This document shows positions 12,061-24,569 of a stretch of DNA of 64,000 nucleotides, one piece after another. The stretch's first letter is position 1. Every line of letters starts with the position of its first letter. A model generated the notes under the pieces. The model did not search any database. It saw nothing but the letters and a program-made list of their open reading frames with translations, and was not told where the DNA came from. The position numbers were made by a program, and so were the translations under genes. This DNA is from Trifolium pratense (taxonomy: Eukaryota > Streptophyta > Magnoliopsida > Fabales > Fabaceae). Location: the NCBI RefSeq assembly GCF_020283565.1, contig NC_060060.1, positions 6,448,001 through 6,512,000 of the forward strand. The letters are read 5' to 3'.

Positions 12061-12225
12061 TGAGAAATGATGTTGGGAGACAATATGGTGTGTGCTGGAA
12101 GGAAATTCAAGGCCTACTTGTCCCTACCAAGGATATTATTGGAGTGGCCGGGGTTCGAACCCCAAATTTCACATTTCTCCACATTTAAATATGTGAGTCT
12201 AACCGCTAGGTTATTTGACCAAAAT
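12060..12225 (-). mobile_element. tRNA-derived SINE
   Basis: On the minus strand, an A-box-like TAGCGGTTAGACTCA (about 12194-12208) is followed about 35-40 nt later by a B-box GGTTCGAACCCC (within 12150-12163). This is the split RNA polymerase III promoter of a tRNA-related SINE head. The T-loop palindrome GGGGTTCGAACCCC is intact. There is no acceptor stem or anticodon arm that would make it a functional tRNA. Confidence 0.6.
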
Positions 12226-12299
12226 AAAAAATTCAAGGCCTACACATATGGCCCAACATGTGTTAAAAATAGTACATGATTACAAGCAAGCTGATAATG

Positions 12300-12540
12300 T
12301 GCATGCAGTGGCACGCCAGTGAGGCCTGTTGGGAGAGGATATGAGTTGGGTGGAAACCTCCACTGTGACGGAGAATGGTTAGGTGGTTTTGCTAAGAACA
12401 TTGGAAGGCGTAATGCATATATATAGCCAAGCCAAGCTTTGGGGTGTGTATGAAGGATTAAAGTTTGTTAGCAATTTGGGGTTTAGAGCGGTTGAGGTAA
12501 ATGTTGATTCAACGTTGTGGAGTTATATATTGAACCTACA
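12300..12540 (+). pseudogene. RNase H fragment of an L1-type retroelement
   Basis: The plus strand encodes GEWLGGFAKNIGRRNAYIA and, after a frame change, LWGVYEGLKFVSNLGFRAVE followed by VNVDS. These are the second half of the plant L1 RNase H domain (GG.A...G..NA..AE..A...GL). It is broken by at least one frameshift or stop and is not functional. Confidence 0.6.
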
Positions 12541-12544
12541 TTAA

Positions 12545-13660
12545 TTTGGTGGTGGACATTAATTTGGTGGTGGACATGAATTTTAATAAATAAAAGAGTG
12601 TCAAAATGTGTTAGAAAATGTAAAATATTGAACCTAAGCTTCTAAAGAACCGAGGTAATTCTCTATTCTTTTTTTTTTTTTTGTACAAGAACCGAGGTAA
12701 TTCTAAGTAGGGTAAACCAATTTTGTTGGACACAAAAACATAGTTTCAAATAATCACAATTTAATTATTGAATTTCATAAATTTTGGACACTTTTTTTTA
12801 CTACCTCATGGGTAAGATTTAATAAACAATTGTTATCTGTTAACTTTAACTGGAACTGGCTAATCAAATCTCTCAATGTAAACAATTTGTATTGTGAACA
12901 CCAAAAGATAATTTAAAAAATTAAAATGCTAGTTCGAACAATTCATGATATTTAGGGTATGGGTTTTATATCAAATCAAAGGAGAAAATCAAATCAGATC
13001 ATAACAATGCAGTCAGCCCTAAGAGAAATATTTATATGGTCATAACCTCAAATAAAAATCATTTACGGACACATTCACAAAATTCAAATTATTTAACTAG
13101 TATAAAAATGCACATCATTTAATTCTTTCATCTTTTATCTTTTTTCATTTGTGTATGTGCACACAAGTGCCAAATAATTTTCACTTGGGGTTGTGACAAG
13201 ACGAGTGTTTCTCCGGCCCTAAATATAGTCAATTTTTATTAGTGTCACCCTAATAAAAGAATAGGTAAAAATAAAATGAACGTTTCAAGTATAATAATGG
13301 AGTTAAACTAATCACTTCATTTATATTTTTCTACTGTTGCTACAAACATAAAAAGGGAAAGGGGGTTCCCAGATAGTATTTGTCAAGTAACCGTTCAATG
13401 ACTTTTAACAGAACTTTGATCTTCAAAAAATTTATCCTACAAGAGAAACTATCCAAAAGCTGAGAAGTAGCATGATGCACCATTCTACTAATACCACCAA
13501 ATACAAGAGGTGGCGAAACAGAAGGAACTTTACATGTCTTGAGCATTGACAAAAGGATAATGGAATAATAATTCTTTAGAAATTGAAAGAAATAATGCTC
13601 CTGAAAATTAGTGTTTAATAGATTTAAAATTTTACCTCACTGTACAAATCTGACCATCAA
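12545..13660. other. Spacer and probable 3' UTR of the downstream minus-strand gene
   Basis: No independent gene is seen. The part nearest 13670 is likely 3' untranslated sequence of the CCCH/RRM gene. The rest is AT-rich with poly(T) runs, for example near 12670. Confidence 0.4.
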
Positions 13661-13669
13661 CAGATCCTC

Positions 13670-16600
13670 TCAACAGACATTGTCCTCGGGTGATTGTTTG
13701 GCAGAAGAAACTTGACTGGTGGGACATTGGAGATCTTCTTGTTCCGTTTTCATAAACTCCGATCCAATTTTAGTTTTAGAATCTTTATGCTCATCATCAG
13801 ACACATTTGCTTCATGGGAGTTTCGCAATTTTTCTTCAGAATTGCCATCTGTTGTATCTAAGGGCTCCCTGGGAGGAGCAGATAGAGAACGCTCTCTTCT
13901 AATAGTGGCATTGCCAGAATTGGTAGGTGTCACCCACATGAATTTAAGGATATGTTCTTTCCAGCATTTACCTTTTATAAATGCCTGCTCAGCCGCTCCA
14001 CGAGTAGTGAAATTTAGACGTGCCTCTTGTTGGCTACTATCATCAACTTGCACTTCTTCTAGCTCTACAGCGGAAAGTTCGCCATATGGTAAGAAGTGTT
14101 CCTTCAATGCAGCAACCTAAAAGACAGCAATTTAAATACAATAAGACAAAATGACCATATAAATGCACATACATCCGATCAATCAACCATAAAAGTCACT
14201 TTATTTTCATATGATATTGAGGGGGTGTTTAGATAAATGGCGTATTCAATAAAGCCTTGTGTACAAGTTAATTTTAGAATCAAAGAGGAAATAAGGATAA
14301 ACTCTGTATAAGCTACTTCTATAACCAGTTTTAGGAAGCTTGAGAAAATAAGATAAAACATCTTACTTATACAAGTGTTTATATATTATATCAAGAGATA
14401 AACCCAAATTAGCTCTTCCAAAAACTTCCCTAATAAATTTTCTCATTTAATATTTGTTAATAAAAATGATTCTAGAGGAAGATATATTGCACTTGAGCTT
14501 TTTGATTTATCATGATAAGACCATCTAACAAAGTAAGTTCAAGGACTGCAATGAAAACTTAGGACAGGATAGCTTGGTAGCCTTGCAGATTTTCATTAAA
14601 GGTCAGGCTAACTGATGATCAACTTCATATCAATCATGACAACTTAGGACAATGTTATGGTACAAAACTTAAGTAGTGTATTGATCACTCAAAAGATACT
14701 CAATGAGGAAAGGACATATCAGGAAAGGACAAAAACGGAAAATAAACTTGTGGTGGCAGCTGTAGTAAGCAACGGTTAGCTCGCGACCATTTCTGGCAAG
14801 CTATTGGGTCGCATGGTGCTACGCATTGACAGGAAAAATGTTGGGTCTGGGGTGTTTGAGGGTATGCGAAGTGTTGCGCCTAACAGAAAGACCGTGGTGG
14901 TTGAGGCTGGAAAGTTGATATTTGAAAAGAAACACCATACATGTCATATTGTCTGAGGAACAATTACTCCACCCAAATCCTCCCCCTGAATTGAAAATTC
15001 CAATTCCCACTTTCCTACAAGAGTAATTACGCCAAATCCTTCTACTTTAACTAAATGATGACCAATCAACGATTGAGGTCCAAACTCTAACTAAAATTTT
15101 CAGATCTCTCACCTCATGCAGTACATATAGTAAATTAGATAGGGGATTGACTCAGTGACTAGTGGAGTTTTACATATAATAACTTATGTAAGTATATATA
15201 CCACCGAGAGAAGAAACTATACATAAACTGTACAAACAATCTCAAATGGGGTGAAATAAATACAAACAATCAAAAGAAAGACCTATCATTTTCTTGTTTT
15301 CATCAGTCAACATTGTATCTACATCTTTCTTTGTATCTACCTTTCTACAAACAAAAACTAATATTTCCTTTTCATAAATATCTCATAACGGGTCAGACAA
15401 TGGAAAGACAACTAAGAATACAGAACCACAGATTACAAATTTACAATAATTCTGTCTTCAAAGAGGAAATAAGGACAAACTCTCCATAAGCTCTGTATAA
15501 GCCACTTCTATAACCAGTTTTAGGAAGCTTGAGAAAATAAGATAAAAGCATCTTACTTATACAAGTGTTTATATTATATCAAGAGATAAACCAAAATTAG
15601 CTCTTCCAAAAACTTTCCTAATAAAATTTCTCATTTAATATTTATTAATAAAAATGATTCTAGAGGAAGATTTATTGCACTTAAGCTTTTCAATTCGACA
15701 TGATAAGACCATCTAAAAAAGTAGGTTCAAGGACTGCAATGAAAACATAGGACAAGCTAGCTTGGTAGCCTTGCAGATTTTTCATTAAAGGTCAGGCTAA
15801 CTGATGATCAACTTCATATCAATCATGACAACTTAGGACAATGTTATGGTACAAAACTTAAGGGTGGGTCTGGGAAATTTGAGGGTATGCGAAGTGTTGC
15901 GCCTAACACAAAGACCGTGGTGGTTGAGGCTGGAAAATTGATATTTGAAGGAAACACCATACATGTCATATTGTCTGAGGAACAATTGCTCCACCCAAAT
16001 CCTCCCCCTGGATTGAAAATTCCAATTCCCACTTTCCTACAAGAGTAATTACGCCAAATCCTTCTACTTTAACTAAATGATGACCAATCAAGAATTGAGG
16101 TCCCAACTCTAACTAACATTTTCAGATCTCTCACCTCATACAGTACATATAGTAAATTAGATAGGGGATTGACTCAGTGACTAGTGGATTTTTAAATATA
16201 CATAAACTGTACATAAACATATGTGAGTATGTATACCACAAAGAGAAGAAACTATACATAAACTGTACACGCTTAAACAATCTCAAATGAGGTGAAATAA
16301 ATACAAACAATCAAAAGAAAGACCTATCATTTTCTTGTTTTCATCAGTCAATATTGTTTCTTCTTTCTTTTTATCTACCTTTCTACCATAACTAATATTT
16401 CCTTTTCATAAATATTTCAAAACTGGTCAAACTATGGAAAAACAACTAAGAATACAAAACCACAGATTGCAATAGTTCTGTCTTCAAATTTTAAAAGTTA
16501 AAATCTTATTCAGTGTCTACTATTCTCATGTGTCGGTGCATGAGCACGTCCAACTTCAGCAGGGGAAGATTTAGTCAAATATGATGGTATCAAAACAAGT

Positions 16601-19600
16601 AAAACAAACAACCTAAGCCATTGCAAAATTCTCTTTCAATAAGTAAAGACACAAGGCAGAGTGAGAAGACTTACATTTGCTAGACCGACTGGCAAAGGTG
16701 GGATGATTCTAAATGCAGTGGGACGATTATCCAATTTGTATCTATTTACATGCACTGATGGTTGAACCGACTGCTTCAAGCCTGAAGGTTCCTGTAGTCT
16801 CATTGGTGTATTTGCTTTAGGACTGTGGGAAACAGTATTTACCAACTGTTTATTTTTATCCACTGTTGTCTCTGCATGTGGAGAAGGCATACCAGTATCA
16901 GCATCAGACGATTGAGGAGACGGCAGTTTGGCAACATCAGACGTCTTGCTCGTTTTGGGTCTCTTGGCAGATGGCTCAGTAACTTCACCCTTGGGTCCTG
17001 TAGCCTGTGGATAATTAGAGTTTATACTATGAGAAAGAATGGCATTAATACATGAAACAAGGTGACAACAGAATGCGATGGCAGAGTGGTGATTGTGCCT
17101 GACTTCAGTTTTATTTTTAATATAGTTATATGTAGAGGATAAACCATGAACACCGTTTTATTATTGGGACTTAAAAAATGCAGTATATGCACTAATTGAT
17201 ATAAACTAATCACATTACTTAGTAAAAGAAAAATGAACAAAATATCCAAAATATCATGAATGTATAAACAAACATATCATCAACAAAAGATAAAGGCTTG
17301 TTCAAAAAAAACAAAAGATAAAGGAAAAATAAGCAATTAGGTTTTACTTTATTCTCAAGTTTGTTCAACTGGCGCTTGAACTCGTTACGCTTTTGGTCCA
17401 GCATTTCCTGCTTCTTGCGCAGTTCTTCCTTTAGATGCTCCAAGTTTTCAAACTTCTTCTGCAAAGGAGGTGGAACCTTGGGTGAATCTGCAATGACCGG
17501 CTTTGATGGATTAGAAGGTGAGGATCCTTCAAATATAGTTCTTGAAGCATCAGGTTGATAGATATCTTTTCTCCTATCAGTGACAACTGGATGAGATGGA
17601 ACAGAAGTGGGTGGTTGCCCACGGGGAGTTACAATTACACCATTGCCATTTGTAGCAGTAGTATTATCACTGGGAATACAATCACGATTTGCCCACCACA
17701 GCTTGATGAAACGATTGCCCATTACAGCATCGGGTGCCTTCAAAGCAGCTTCAGCCTCTTCCCTCTTGGAGAATTGGACAAAAGCTCGTTCAGTGTTCAT
17801 CGGAATGTGTATGTCAATAACTTCCCCAAACTTCTTAAAATGAGCAAGAAGAGCCTCCCTCCTGTTACTTTTATGAGGTATACCATTTACAAATAGAGTA
17901 CGCTGTGCCTTCTGTGATGGTTTACGTATGTTACGCATATCAATCTGTGCCTTCAGAGATGCTTCAAAGGTTCTTGGGATAGCATCATCTGCTATGGTTT
18001 GCTTACCTTGACTGGAAGCACTGTGAGAACCTACTAATTCATCATTCCCTTCCTTTGATTGATTATCAGGAAAATGAAAAGAATTCATTGTAGGGTTAGA
18101 TTTTTCTTTAGTGTCAAATTTATTTTTTGAACTACCAATTCTGCCCCATACAGATGAACTGGCACCCTGTAAACTGACAGAAGTTCTGGTAGCTTCAGCT
18201 GAACAAACGCTATTTGGAGCGTCACTAGACATAAGCTCAGCATCATCAATCTTTGATGACTGCATATTTAGGAGCGCATTTGACGATTCCAGACCCCTAT
18301 CATTCCACAGAGGTTGATCTGGATCATAAAGATCAGCTTCACTTGTGCAACCAGGACCGGGATATGCACCATCCATCGGCAAACCAACATCACTGACTAC
18401 GGACTTGGAAATTATTCCAGGTTTGCATTTACTGTTCATTGAAGCATTTACTGAATGTAGTGATCCAGATCCAGTAGGTGCTCCATTTAGATGCGCACTT
18501 GTAAGCGAAACAGGAAGGTTGAACTGTGAAAGACTCTGAATTATGAACAAAAATTTAATTAGCTAGGTTAACAATAAATCAAACAGTATAGGAAATAAAG
18601 TATGCATCACCGCATCTAATCCATATCAACAGACAATCTATGACTTTGATACAGGGAAAAATATGGGAAATTGCAATAGTAGTCAATAGTGAATACAAAT
18701 TAAAATCATTACCATGCATGCAACAAATATTGAACATTTGAAACTTTCATCAGAAACGAGTTTGTGATACAATACAAAAAACCAATAGTATCATGTAAAG
18801 AAAAAACAACAAAAGCTTAGGAAACTAGGTCGAATCAGCTATCAGCTATCAGCTATCCAGCAACACCATAATGTTCTCCAACATAAGTAACATCTAAGTA
18901 ATGGACCATGAGAATTTAAATCCATTTTAATGATTTGACTTATAGTTGTCCTCGATCTCTCTCCAACTACAATTTGGCTACCCTCCTTCCAATTAACCCT
19001 CCTTACTCTAGAGCTTCTACAAGTATTCTTCATGAAAGCCCAAGCCACATTATAGCTTAAACTCTATCATCTTTTTCTTCAATTGGTGCTACCACAACTT
19101 TTTCTCTAATACTTCTAGTCCTAATACTACATTGTCATCTCTACGACATTGGATTTAATTCCTTGTTGGCTCATTAACGCCCAGCATTTAGACTATTCTA
19201 TTACAAAATAAATACAAACATGAGTTCAAGAGGGAACAAAGAAAAATGAATATCTAGTTTTCTAGAGCAATGCCAACAAACAGACAACAGGAGGGAACAA
19301 TATCATGAAGAACGTCATTTAATGAAAACTCTTTTCAATATACAACTAAAAGGTCATCAGTGAGGACAGTTATTAACAGTGCGCCCAAAGTAGGCAAAGC
19401 TAATCCTAAGAGATACACTACCACACTCTAACATAACATAAAGATAATATGATATATTTGTCATATTATAACACTCACTCTCGAGCGAATGCTCACTGGG
19501 TTTTAAGCTTGTTACAAATATATCCTTGAAAATGGAAAACATAATAACTGAGTCATCTGAGGTACAATGATTCTAGAAGTCTTCAGCCTTACATCTTTTT

Positions 19601-21240
19601 CTAGTGTCACCACAACACTTGCTCCAGAATCAGCAACAACCCCAATTTGGGTACTATCATCAGATGCCTAAAATAGGCAAGCAAAACTTAACCACCAAGC
19701 AAAAGTAACAACTCAAGGCTTAACCACTTCACAGAAACAAGAACATCAAAGCCATAAAGACAAACACTTAACCATTAAGCAAAAGCCACAACTCAAAGCT
19801 TAACCATTTAAAGAAAACAAATATGCTTAACCACCACCACCACATAAGGAAGAGGTAAGTGGAAACAAAGCTTAACCATCAGGAAAGAATGTAAAAATGA
19901 GCCTCAATCACTCAAGACAGATGCACAAATATCAAAGCTTAAACCTTAAGCAGAAGCTATAAGCCTATAACTGAAGGCTCTGCAATTTAACAGAAGGAAA
20001 TGTGCTTAACAATCAAATAAGGCAGAAGCTACCAAAGCTTAACTATCAAAAGAAAAAGCTAAAAACATGAGGCTTAACCGCTCAAGGAAATAAATCACAA
20101 TAATAATAAGTAATATGAAAAATAATTCTAAGAGATAATCAAAGATACACTATGATTAAAAACTAACCCTACGACTAAGATACCCTAACATAATACAGAG
20201 ATACTAAAAGATTTTTTTTATTATTATTATTATCATCATCATATGCTAATAATATCAAATCAAATTGGAGACAAATGATGATGTCTTCATTTGCACTATT
20301 TTTATATTTTTTACAATCTGAAAAGTCTTCTGCATGTAAATTGTGCATATCTATAATTGTCAAATATTATACCAATTAAGTATTTTTCTTTCAATATTAT
20401 TTTTTACATTTTACAAATATGGATATTTGCTAGTATCTCAAGAAAAAAAGGTACCTGAACATCTTCAATGACAATTCGATTTACACCATGTTCCATAGGG
20501 CACATGTCCCCTCTAAGGCAAAATCCACGTTCCTCAAAATCTCTGCATCGTTGACGAGGAATATTCACATTTATAGATGAATTAATAGGTGGTCTGAGCG
20601 TTCCTTGTAAACTCATTGGATGAAGCATGTCTAAGCCACCATTGGGTACTGCTGGAATTAAACCGAATGTATTCCAAGATGCATTTTGTGCATTTGATAT
20701 ATTTGGTAACCCACGTCCAGTATAAAGGGCTGGATGAATGGGTCCCTGCTGAACCATTTGTGAAGCAACATCCATTGAGCTGAACCTAGATTCACGTTGA
20801 TTCCAAAAACCAGATTCCCTGCCTCTTCCCCTACCAGCGCCGGGATCTCCAGCAAATGATTGGTTTGGTCGTATTCTTTGACTCATGTCAAAAGGTGTTC
20901 GGGGAACTGAAGTCATCCCAGGGCGCCTTCTTTCAAACTTGGAGTAAAAATCTCTATCTGTGGTGGCATCACTGTAAGTTTTCATTGTTTCAAAGGTCAT
21001 AGATTCGTTTTCTCTGAACGGATGATGATTCCCAAAATTTTTGTTACGCTTTCTGAATGGCCTGTTAATTACAGGATCTGAAACATCTCTCTCTAATGAT
21101 TGAGAATGATCTTCCTTCTTCCGATGCTTATGATTCCGATCATCATCATCGTCATCGCTCACTTCCGTTTCTTCAGGATCACTGGCACAATCAGATGGCG
21201 CAACAGACTCTGGCTTTGGAGATGAAGCTTTCAGCTCCAT
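13670..21240 (-). CDS. CCCH zinc finger / RRM protein, RBM26/27 type (AtC3H41-like)
   Basis: Four coding exons read on the minus strand: 21240-20455, 18535-17348, 17004-16675 and 14116-13670. All introns have GT..AG borders and all junctions are phase 0. They join to a 916-residue protein, close to the size of plant C3H41-type proteins. It starts with an acidic/RS-like region (DDDDDDRNHKHRK). A C-X8-C-X5-C-X3-H finger follows at residues 232-251. RRM1 spans about 474-543, with RNP2 LFVNGI and RNP1 ERAFVQF. A Lys/Glu coiled coil lies at about 620-658, and a second RRM-like domain is split across exons 3 and 4 (RPTAFRIIPPLP; VAALKEHFLPYGELSAVEL). Human RBM26/RBM27 share this order and work in nuclear poly(A) RNA decay with the exosome; a similar nuclear RNA role is inferred here. 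Intron 1 is 1.9 kb and intron 3 is 2.6 kb, both repeat-filled. The short last exon after residue 768 is supported by RRM2 homology, and the stop is TGA. Confidence 0.88.
14281..16487. repeat. Direct tandem duplication of about 1.1 kb inside intron 3 of the CCCH/RRM gene
   Basis: Copy 1 (14281-15458) and copy 2 (15459-16487) both start with CAAAGAGGAAATAAGG and run colinearly through AGGTCAGGCTAACTGATGAT, CCTCCCCCTG and TTCTCGTTTTCATCAGTCAA-like text to TTCTGTCTTCAAA. Copy 1 carries about 150 bp (roughly 14680-14840) that copy 2 lacks. Both copies keep a short minus-strand frame with GGGFGWSNCSSDNMTCMVF (near 14940-15003 and 15960-16025), which I cannot assign to a known protein. Confidence 0.8.
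18840..19060 (-). pseudogene. Possible LINE (RTE-like) C-terminal fragment in intron 1
   Basis: The minus strand gives VGERSRTTISQIIKMDLNSH and then, after a frame change, VTYVGEHYGVAG. This resembles the RGRP..T....I..DL tail seen after the reverse transcriptase in RTE-type LINEs. The match is short and frameshifted, so this is a weak call. Confidence 0.3.
19680..20090. repeat. Degenerate GCTTAACCA array in intron 1
   Basis: The motif (G/A)CTTAACCA(T/C) or a close variant recurs about ten times in 400 bp, each time followed by an A-rich stretch often reading AGCAAAAGC or AACTCAA. Spacing is irregular, about 30-60 nt. In the gene's sense strand it reads TGGTTAAGC. It looks like an old, diverged minisatellite. 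Confidence 0.5.
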
Positions 21241-21284
21241 TTATGAATGAAATGTTTATGGTATCTTCTTCAAATCCCAACTAG

Positions 21285-22925
21285 GATTGATACGCCAGCT
21301 TATGTAGAATAATAATTCCAGAAATAAAAACGGACCTACATCGATAAAAAATAATAAAAAATCAGGAGATTAAAAATAAGATAATTCAATACTCCAAACA
21401 TCAAAGATTTATGTATGTTTTTAAATTGGCCAGTTTCCTAGTCATGTATCCTTACACACTCAGTTGGAATAAATATTTGACACGGTCAATTAGCAGATCT
21501 CAATCTACAAATTCCAGAAAGCTTGTGATGAAGAATATTTTGAAATTTCAAAACACTAAATAAACATCAAAACACAAAGACCTAACAAGCAATCACAATC
21601 TTCTGCCCAACCATTTCCAGTGAGAACTCGCTAATCAATCAAACGAGAATTTCGCAAGTCACTTAACTTTCCAAGAAATATACGAACTACACAATATTCC
21701 GTGCAAGATAATTGACTAAATCCTCAATTACTTGGAAATCATAATATCCTAACACCAAACTGACCCTAACTCATCAAGTAACGAGAAAATCATCCAAGGG
21801 TTTTAGGAAACATCCAAGGCTAATCAATGACTCGACGACAAAATACAAATGTAGTTAGTAGCAGCCAGTAATGCAACATATAAACCACCACCCAACTGAT
21901 TCCCAAGTCGCCCCAATAATTGTTAACAGTAAGTGAGACCTAAAGCGAATTTTAATATACTAGGTCTTTTGTCAGCATATGATACCTTTTTGTTTATAAA
22001 ATCTAATAATAAAAAACAAAATGTCGGCGGACCTAAAACCTAAAACGAGGGCTTTAGTAGTAGTCGTCCCCTTGGGCCGGCCCTTCTCATTCCGAACTCG
22101 AACAACAAAACACGTATTAGAGGGCTTTAGTAGTAGCCTTACTCTTGGGCCGGCCCTTTCCAATTCCGAACTCGAACAACAGAGCACATATTAGTGGGCT
22201 TTAGTAGCCTTACCCTTGGGCCGGCCCTTTAGATTCCAAATTCGACCAACAAAACACATATTAGAAGCAACCATTTAAGAAACCTAGACAACAAATCTCC
22301 ACCCACCCAATCATCATCATCATCATCATCATCTACAACAATGCTACTCTAAACTAAACACATTTCACACCAAACTCCTCAACAGCTCAAAATTCATCAA
22401 CAAAAATAACAAACACACACTAATTAGTAATTTGATTACCATTAATTTATCAAATAAAACAAAACACTACTTAACAAAAGTAAAATGTTTAATTAGAAAG
22501 ATCGCTCTCTCACTATAATTTGCCCTAAAAAAAAGCTTGTATTAGAAACACACATAGTTTCATTCATTTTTTTACAAATTTCACAAATCATCAAACAACA
22601 ACTACACTGTGATGAATGATGAAGAGAAAACAAAAATAATCGAAATCGTAAATTGAATTTAGAATAGAGAAATTAACTGAAAACGAAAGTGAAAGCAATC
22701 GTGAATATTGTATATAGTGTTGCATCATTCATTGATTTGAATTACGATAAGGAAGATGAAATTGGAAGAATCGGCGTAATTTGGGAGAAAGAGAACCTGA
22801 GGAGGAAGAAGGAGAGTTGACGGTGGCGGCGATTGAACGGAGAGTGGATGGCGAGAGAGAGGGGTGGGTTGGTTGGGTTGGTTGGGTTGGAAGAATTGGA
22901 AACAATAACAGCTACACACAAAAAT
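21285..22925 (-). promoter_or_regulatory. 5' leader of the CCCH/RRM gene, with a probable leader intron
   Basis: On the minus strand, 22925-22797 looks like a plant 5' UTR: it is CT-rich with a CCAACCCAACC repeat and CTCTCTCTCGCC, and it ends in CTCCTCAG|GTTCTC. A CCTAG acceptor near 21282 precedes the ATG at 21240. This would give a leader intron of about 1.5 kb. It contains a minisatellite with GGGCCGGCCC and a (CAT)n run at about 22312-22333. The model rests on splice signals only. Confidence 0.4.
22048..22264. repeat. Three-copy minisatellite (about 73 bp) containing GGGCCGGCCC
   Basis: Units start at 22048, 22121 and 22195, each reading (A/T)GGGCTTTAGTAG, then CTTGGGCCGGCCCTT, TTC.GAACTCGAACAACA and CACATATTAG. 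Each unit keeps the perfect palindrome GGGCCGGCCC. It sits in the presumed leader intron of the CCCH/RRM gene. Confidence 0.8.
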
Positions 22926-22929
22926 CAAA

Positions 22930-24212
22930 ATCTATGAAAATCAATGCATAAAATCATTTTTATATTCATTTTTTGTTTTTTTATCTAATAGTCCGTAAAA
23001 AAAATTATCTTACCGTGAATAATTAAAATGTTCAGATGTCTAAAAAAAGTGGAGTGTTCGGAGTTCGAGCTTTTATTACTGCATATATATAATGCGATGT
23101 ATCTACTCATGATGATATAAATTCATGATTTCATATTTATAGTTATGTAGTGTATACATTTTCAAATATTGAATCAAGTAAAAAATATGGTAATATTAAA
23201 ATTATTGTTTGTTGCGAATGTTATTTGTTTGCGTTGACTTATTTAAGTTTCTCTGTTTTTATAAGCAGTTACGAGAATGATCGTGAGAGTTTATATAAAT
23301 CTCGAATGATATCTTTTTTGTTTATTTTCATAAGTTTTTAACTATCGCTGATGAAAATATTTTGATTTTTTGTTTTTTTTTTGGTAGAGTAGAGGGCTAA
23401 GTGCCTGTAAAAAAATAATAAAAAAATAAATTAAGGATAAACTGGACATTTTTAGAAAGATAATCTCAAATATGTAGTAAAAAACGAAACTACTTTCTTT
23501 ATTTGGAAGGATCTACAAAATCAAAAGATCTTACGGTAAAGCTATGCTTAACTAGTCAATCTATTATTATTTCTAAATTTGTCAATGATTAATACTATTA
23601 AGGGGTTTGGAAGATAAAAAAATTACAATTAAACGTATTTTTAATTTTTATATATAAATGATGGGTCAAAAATATATAAAAGGTGTCTCTGTGAAAATTG
23701 GTAAGATTGTTTATAATAATGAATCAAGGTAGTATTAATAATTAATGCTCATGCAAAAAACAATTTCTGTCAACAAAAAAGCATGCAAAATTTTGACCAA
23801 ATTAACCTCCATACATTTTTTATGAACTATAGCTTCTTTTTTCTTTTTTTTTTGAAAAGGCTTATGAACTATAGCTATACTTTTTTTTTATTGGAACTAT
23901 AGGTATACTTTTGTTTCTTTTAATAAAGTTTTTTATTTAAATTTTTTTACCCACAAATTCAAATTATTTCATTCATAATTATAATTATAGAAAAATACAA
24001 TACCAAATATCATGAAAAGTATAACAAGCAAAAGAATGAAGTCATGAACATTACTATTAAATGTTCGTCCAAATCCAATGAAAACAAATTTATAGTTGTC
24101 GAGAAAATGAAACAAATTTTTGCATTATTGTATAAGAAACTCATATTCTAACCGATGAATTTATCATTGTGCATGCATGTCATCTACCACTTCTTTCCAA
24201 ACAATTTTAAAG
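22930..24212. other. Upstream flank without genes
   Basis: Likely promoter side of the CCCH/RRM gene followed by AT-rich spacer. I see no coding sequence, and no TATA box that I would trust. Confidence 0.4.
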
Positions 24213-24566
24213 GAACAATTTTAAAGGGGATTAAATACACATTTCGTCTCGTTATGTTTATTTTATGTTTCAATTTTGTCTCTTACGATTAAAAAAGTAT
24301 TAATTTGGTCTCTTACATTTTCATTTTTTGCATTAGTTAGTATTTTCCGTTAGTTTTGTTATATGTGATAGATGGTTGCATATGTGGGCTGACACATGGA
24401 CAATTGGACATATGTATAGTTTAAATGGTGTTAATGACAAAACAAACGGAAATAATTAACTAATATAAATGGTAAAAATGTATGAGATCAAATTAAATAC
24501 CTTTTAAACGTAATAAACCAAATTAAAACTTAAAATAAACGTAAAGTACTTAGTCTTTCAAAATTA
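24213..24566. mobile_element. Foldback/MITE-like element with long imperfect inverted arms
   Basis: The left arm (from about 24226, TTTATTTTATGTTTCAATTT, then TTTGGTCTC) is mirrored by the right arm (AAATTAAAACTTAAAATAAA then CG, ending near 24556). The arms are about 95 bp with scattered mismatches, and the centre contains GGGCTGACACATGGACA. No frame is present. Confidence 0.5.
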
Positions 24567-24569
24567 ACT

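Noticed and set aside
12150..12163. tRNA gene suggested by GGGGTTCGAACCCC
   Set aside because: Only a T-loop and an A-box can be found. There is no acceptor stem or anticodon arm, so it is called a SINE.
22860..22885. Telomere-like repeat (GGTTGGGTTGG)
   Set aside because: The unit is GGTTGGGTT, not TTTAGGG. It is a simple repeat in the CCCH/RRM 5' leader.
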